Origin: Chthoniobacterales bacterium
GTDB taxonomy: Bacteria > Verrucomicrobiota > Verrucomicrobiia > Chthoniobacterales > UBA10450
Direction of reading: 5' to 3'
DNA: 6,797 nucleotides
Assembly: GCA_013695905.1 (NCBI GenBank)
Contig: JACCZQ010000523.1
Coordinates: 1 to 6,797 of the forward strand
In this document: in pieces, positions 4,594 to 6,797 of the stretch
How the letters are laid out: each line of letters starts with the position of its first letter
Numbering within the stretch: the stretch's first letter is position 1
Notes under the pieces: model-generated
What the model saw: only the letters and a program-made list of their open reading frames with translations
Database searches by the model: none
Told to the model about the DNA's origin: nothing
Made by a program: the position numbers and the translations under genes

Positions 4594-6033
4594 CTACGCC
4601 GTCGACTTCACCACCACCCGCATCCCGTCCACAGACACCACCGCCACCGCCGCACCGGACGGAATGAAGTCACCTTCGCTCACCACGTCCACCACGTGGT
4701 CGGCAAAACGCGCTTTGCCGCTCGGCCGCAGCATCGTGAGGGCTGTTCCTTCCGCTCCCGGCGCCACGCCTAACGAGGGAAGAAACTCCCGTGGTGCTCC
4801 CGTCAGCGAGGGCCCTGAGGGCAGATCTGCGGACAAAACAAAGCGGCGATACAAGCCGGTGCGGGGCAGATACCGCGCCAGCAGTGCGATCAGCACTCCA
4901 GCGGTCAGCATTGCGATCAGAAGATTCATCAGTGGCACCCGGAGCATCTCGGCTGTCGGGAGGAAATTCTGCCCCGGGTAACGATCCATCATCGTCCAGA
5001 TGAGCGAGCCGAGCATCAACAAAACACCGACTGCTCCTACGAGGATGGTGGTGCTCGCGAAAAGAAAGATCTCCGCCAGGACCAGCGCCGCGCCGAGCAC
5101 GAAGAGCGCCGCCACCTCCCAGCCAGCCAGACCGGCGAAGTAGTGCCCGAGGAAAAACAGCGCGAAGCAGACTGCCGCCACCGCGCCGAAAATGCCGAAG
5201 CCCGGCATCTTGAACTCCAGATACGCACCGATCATTCCGCCGAGGAGCAGCACCGGCGCGAGTGCGGTGAGCCAGAATGCCAGCCGCTCGAAACCGGTGG
5301 GTTTGATCATCACCACCTGGCCGCGGAGTTCTGCTTTCTGCACCACTTCAGCGACGGACGCAGCGATGCCTTCGGCGAGCAGCGGGCGTCCGTTGTGTCG
5401 CGTGGTCGCCTCCTGCGCATTCAGCGTGAGCAGGGAGTCTTTCGCGGAGATGATGCGGTCGCCGACCTTCACCTCCTTCTCCTTGTTCATGAACGCTTCG
5501 GCGATCTCGGGATTGTGGCCGTTCTTCGTGGCGGTGCCGCGGATCAGCGCCGACCAATAGGAGATCGTCTTGTCGCGCGACGCGCCCGGCAGATCTTCGC
5601 CAGTCGCCGTCACCGGTGCGGCAGCACCGATGGCGCTCACCGGCGCCATGTAGATGTGTTGCGTCGCGATCGCGATGAGCGCGCCCGCGGAGCCGGCGTT
5701 CGTGTTGATAAAGGTGTAGGTGGGGATCGTCGCCTGGTTCAGCAACGTGGTGATCTTCTCCGCGGAATCGAGCCGGCCGCCGAAGGTATTCATCTCCAGG
5801 ATCATCGCGCTGGCGCCAGCGGTTTCGGCGGCTTTCTGCACGCGCCGGAGAAACAGGAACATCGGAGGCGAGACTTCGCCGCGGATCGGCACCACCACGA
5901 TGTCGCCTTTTCGGATTTCCTCCCGCGCGGACGCGATGGGTGCAGCGCTCCCGATGAACAGGAGGAGCAGCAGAAAAAGTTTCAATCTTCTCATGAGGGG
6001 GAACGTTGCTGTGGCAGCGACGGCGCGCTGCAT
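4594..6033 (-). CDS. Long-form NfeD / ClpP-class membrane serine protease
   Basis: This is a 479-residue membrane protease-like protein of the full-length NfeD family; archaeal relatives cut stomatin, and the role in most bacteria is unclear. Order: a signal peptide or membrane anchor (about 15-36), a ClpP/crotonase-fold domain (about 44-240) with GGRLDSAEKI, nucleophile Ser115 in AGSAGALIAIA, IYMAP and IGAAAPV, and the likely catalytic Lys155 in RDKTISYW. Four to five membrane spans follow between about 250 and 390, including YLEFKMPGFGIFG. A soluble OB-fold NfeD domain ends the protein (about 425-475: EGTALTMLRPSGKARF, then VVSEGDFIPSG and VVSVDGMRVVV). The Ser-Lys spacing matches the family dyad. 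Start ATG 6033 is preferred for AGGTGG seven bases upstream; ATG 5994 would give a tidier signal peptide but has no ribosome site. No slipin/stomatin gene, its common partner, is adjacent. It converges on thiS and diverges from dnaG. Confidence 0.9.
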   Translation of the reverse strand: MQRAVAATATFPLMRRLKLFLLLLLFIGSAAPIASAREEIRKGDIVVVPIRGEVSPPMFLFLRRVQKAAETAGASAMILEMNTFGGRLDSAEKITTLLNQATIPTYTFINTNAGSAGALIAIATQHIYMAPVSAIGAAAPVTATGEDLPGASRDKTISYWSALIRGTATKNGHNPEIAEAFMNKEKEVKVGDRIISAKDSLLTLNAQEATTRHNGRPLLAEGIAASVAEVVQKAELRGQVVMIKPTGFERLAFWLTALAPVLLLGGMIGAYLEFKMPGFGIFGAVAAVCFALFFLGHYFAGLAGWEVAALFVLGAALVLAEIFLFASTTILVGAVGVLLMLGSLIWTMMDRYPGQNFLPTAEMLRVPLMNLLIAMLTAGVLIALLARYLPRTGLYRRFVLSADLPSGPSLTGAPREFLPSLGVAPGAEGTALTMLRPSGKARFADHVVDVVSEGDFIPSGAAVAVVSVDGMRVVVKSTA

Positions 6034-6080
6034 TAGCTTGCCACCTGTCCGCATCGCGAACGAGCGGAAATTCCCGCCCC
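6034..6080. promoter_or_regulatory. 47-bp divergent region between nfeD-type gene and dnaG
   Basis: This short gap separates two divergent starts. It contains the leftward ribosome site AGGTGG (complement of 6041-6046). For dnaG only a distant GGAA (6067-6070) is present, inside an imperfect palindrome at 6065-6078. No convincing -10/-35 boxes were seen on either strand, so promoters may lie inside the opposing genes. Confidence 0.35.
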
Positions 6081-6797
6081 ATGGGCAGCATCCCCACACA
6101 AACCATCGAGCAAGTCGCTGCTGCGAACGACATCGTGGAGGTGATCGGCGCCTATTTTCCGTTGAAGCGCGCGGGCTCTGCCTACAAGGCGCTCTGCCCC
6201 TTTCATCAGGAGAAGACGCCGTCGTTCACGGTCAATCCGCAGCGGCAATCGTTCCACTGCTTCGGCTGCAATGTCGGCGGGAGCGTCTTCCGGTTCGTGA
6301 TGGATTACGAGCATCTGGATTTCCCCTCGGCGGTGAAAAAACTCGCGGCGCGGGCGGGAATTCCGGTGATCGAGGATCGCACCTTCAGCGCGAGTGACGA
6401 TCGGCAGCACGAGACGCGGCGCCTGCTGCTCCAGCTCCACTCGGAAGCAGCGGAATGGTTTCACGAGAACCTGCTGAAACGCGAGTGGGCGCGGCCCGCG
6501 CGCGAGTATCTGAAGAAGCGCGGCATCGACGGGAAAATTGCCGCCAGCTGGCAAATCGGCTTCGCCCCCGACAGCTGGGATGCGCTGCTGAACTGGGCCC
6601 GCGAGCGCGGTTATCGGCGCACAGACATTCTGCAGAGCGGGCTGGTGAAGCCGCGCGATGAGGAGCGGCCGGAGGGCGACGTCTACGATCGTTTCCGCGG
6701 CCGCATCATATTCCCGATCCACAATGACACGGGGGAGGTGATCGCCTTCAGCGGGCGCGTGCTCGACAGTGGCGCAGAGACGGCGAAATACCTGAAC
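6081..6797 (+). CDS. dnaG: DNA primase DnaG (3'-truncated by window edge)
   Basis: This primase makes RNA primers for Okazaki fragments and for the leading-strand start, acting with the replicative helicase. The first 239 residues are present, out of roughly 600 usual, and the frame is open to the last base. The N-terminal zinc-binding domain is complete: IEQVAAANDIVEVIGAYFPLKRAG, then CPFH (Cys39, His42), EKTPSFTVNP, then FHCFGC (Cys60, Cys63) and GGSVFRFVMDYE. The RNA polymerase domain begins around residue 110 and reaches YDRFRGRIIFPI, VIAFSGRVL and AKYLN. The TOPRIM metal-binding motifs lie beyond the window. ATG 6081 fits the family N-terminus; its ribosome site is weak. Confidence 0.97.
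   Translation, partial: MGSIPTQTIEQVAAANDIVEVIGAYFPLKRAGSAYKALCPFHQEKTPSFTVNPQRQSFHCFGCNVGGSVFRFVMDYEHLDFPSAVKKLAARAGIPVIEDRTFSASDDRQHETRRLLLQLHSEAAEWFHENLLKREWARPAREYLKKRGIDGKIAASWQIGFAPDSWDALLNWARERGYRRTDILQSGLVKPRDEERPEGDVYDRFRGRIIFPIHNDTGEVIAFSGRVLDSGAETAKYLN

Noticed and set aside
4367..4981. 204-residue plus-strand open frame.
   Set aside because: It runs through the repeats and antisense over the C-terminal half of the nfeD-type gene, whose family domains are clear; its composition is Arg/Pro/Thr-rich with no recognisable motif.
5143..6036. 297-residue plus-strand open frame opposite the nfeD-type gene.
   Set aside because: It is a His/Arg/Glu-rich shadow of GC-rich coding DNA; the opposite strand encodes a protease domain, membrane spans and an OB-fold.
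6033..6722. 229-residue minus-strand open frame opposite dnaG.
   Set aside because: The plus strand encodes the DnaG zinc-binding and polymerase domains; the antisense frame has no recognisable features.

Overview
The window is GC-rich bacterial DNA carrying seven protein genes: two run off the window ends and five are complete. No tRNA, rRNA, CRISPR array, transposase or integrase was seen. The organism is probably a member of the Verrucomicrobiota, perhaps the Chthoniobacterales/Spartobacteria side. This rests on the style of the outer-membrane barrel protein (a WYADNEWN stretch, then GVDHAWGG and FRYPIPC), which I associate from memory with that group, and on short interspersed palindromes like those I associate with its genomes. 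It is an inference, not a database result.

Layout from left to right: (1) the 3' two-thirds of an RNase E/G family endoribonuclease (+). (2) A 191-bp AT-richer gap with a probable promoter, leading into a 230-residue secreted outer-membrane beta-barrel protein (+). (3) A strong hairpin terminator shared with the convergent next gene. (4) A flavin nitroreductase-fold protein of the iodotyrosine deiodinase (IYD) type (-). (5) Across a 53-bp divergent gap, thiH (tyrosine lyase, radical SAM) and thiS (sulfur carrier), which overlap by ATGA (+). (6) A 512-bp gene-free stretch holding two nested pairs of inverted, palindromic REP-like repeats. (7) A long-form NfeD/ClpP-class membrane protease (-). 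(8) Across a 47-bp divergent gap, the 5' part of dnaG primase (+).

Most of the genes are housekeeping: RNA processing/decay, envelope, thiamin thiazole synthesis, membrane proteolysis and replication priming. Two things stand out. First, an enzyme with the intact IYD substrate-lid residues (expected to release tyrosine from halotyrosines) is divergently paired with an enzyme that consumes tyrosine to make the thiazole precursor dehydroglycine. Second, the thiS-nfeD gap is a symmetrical nest of two different REP-like palindromes, with one outer copy placed just downstream of each convergent gene. I found no evidence of a defence system or a newly arrived island.
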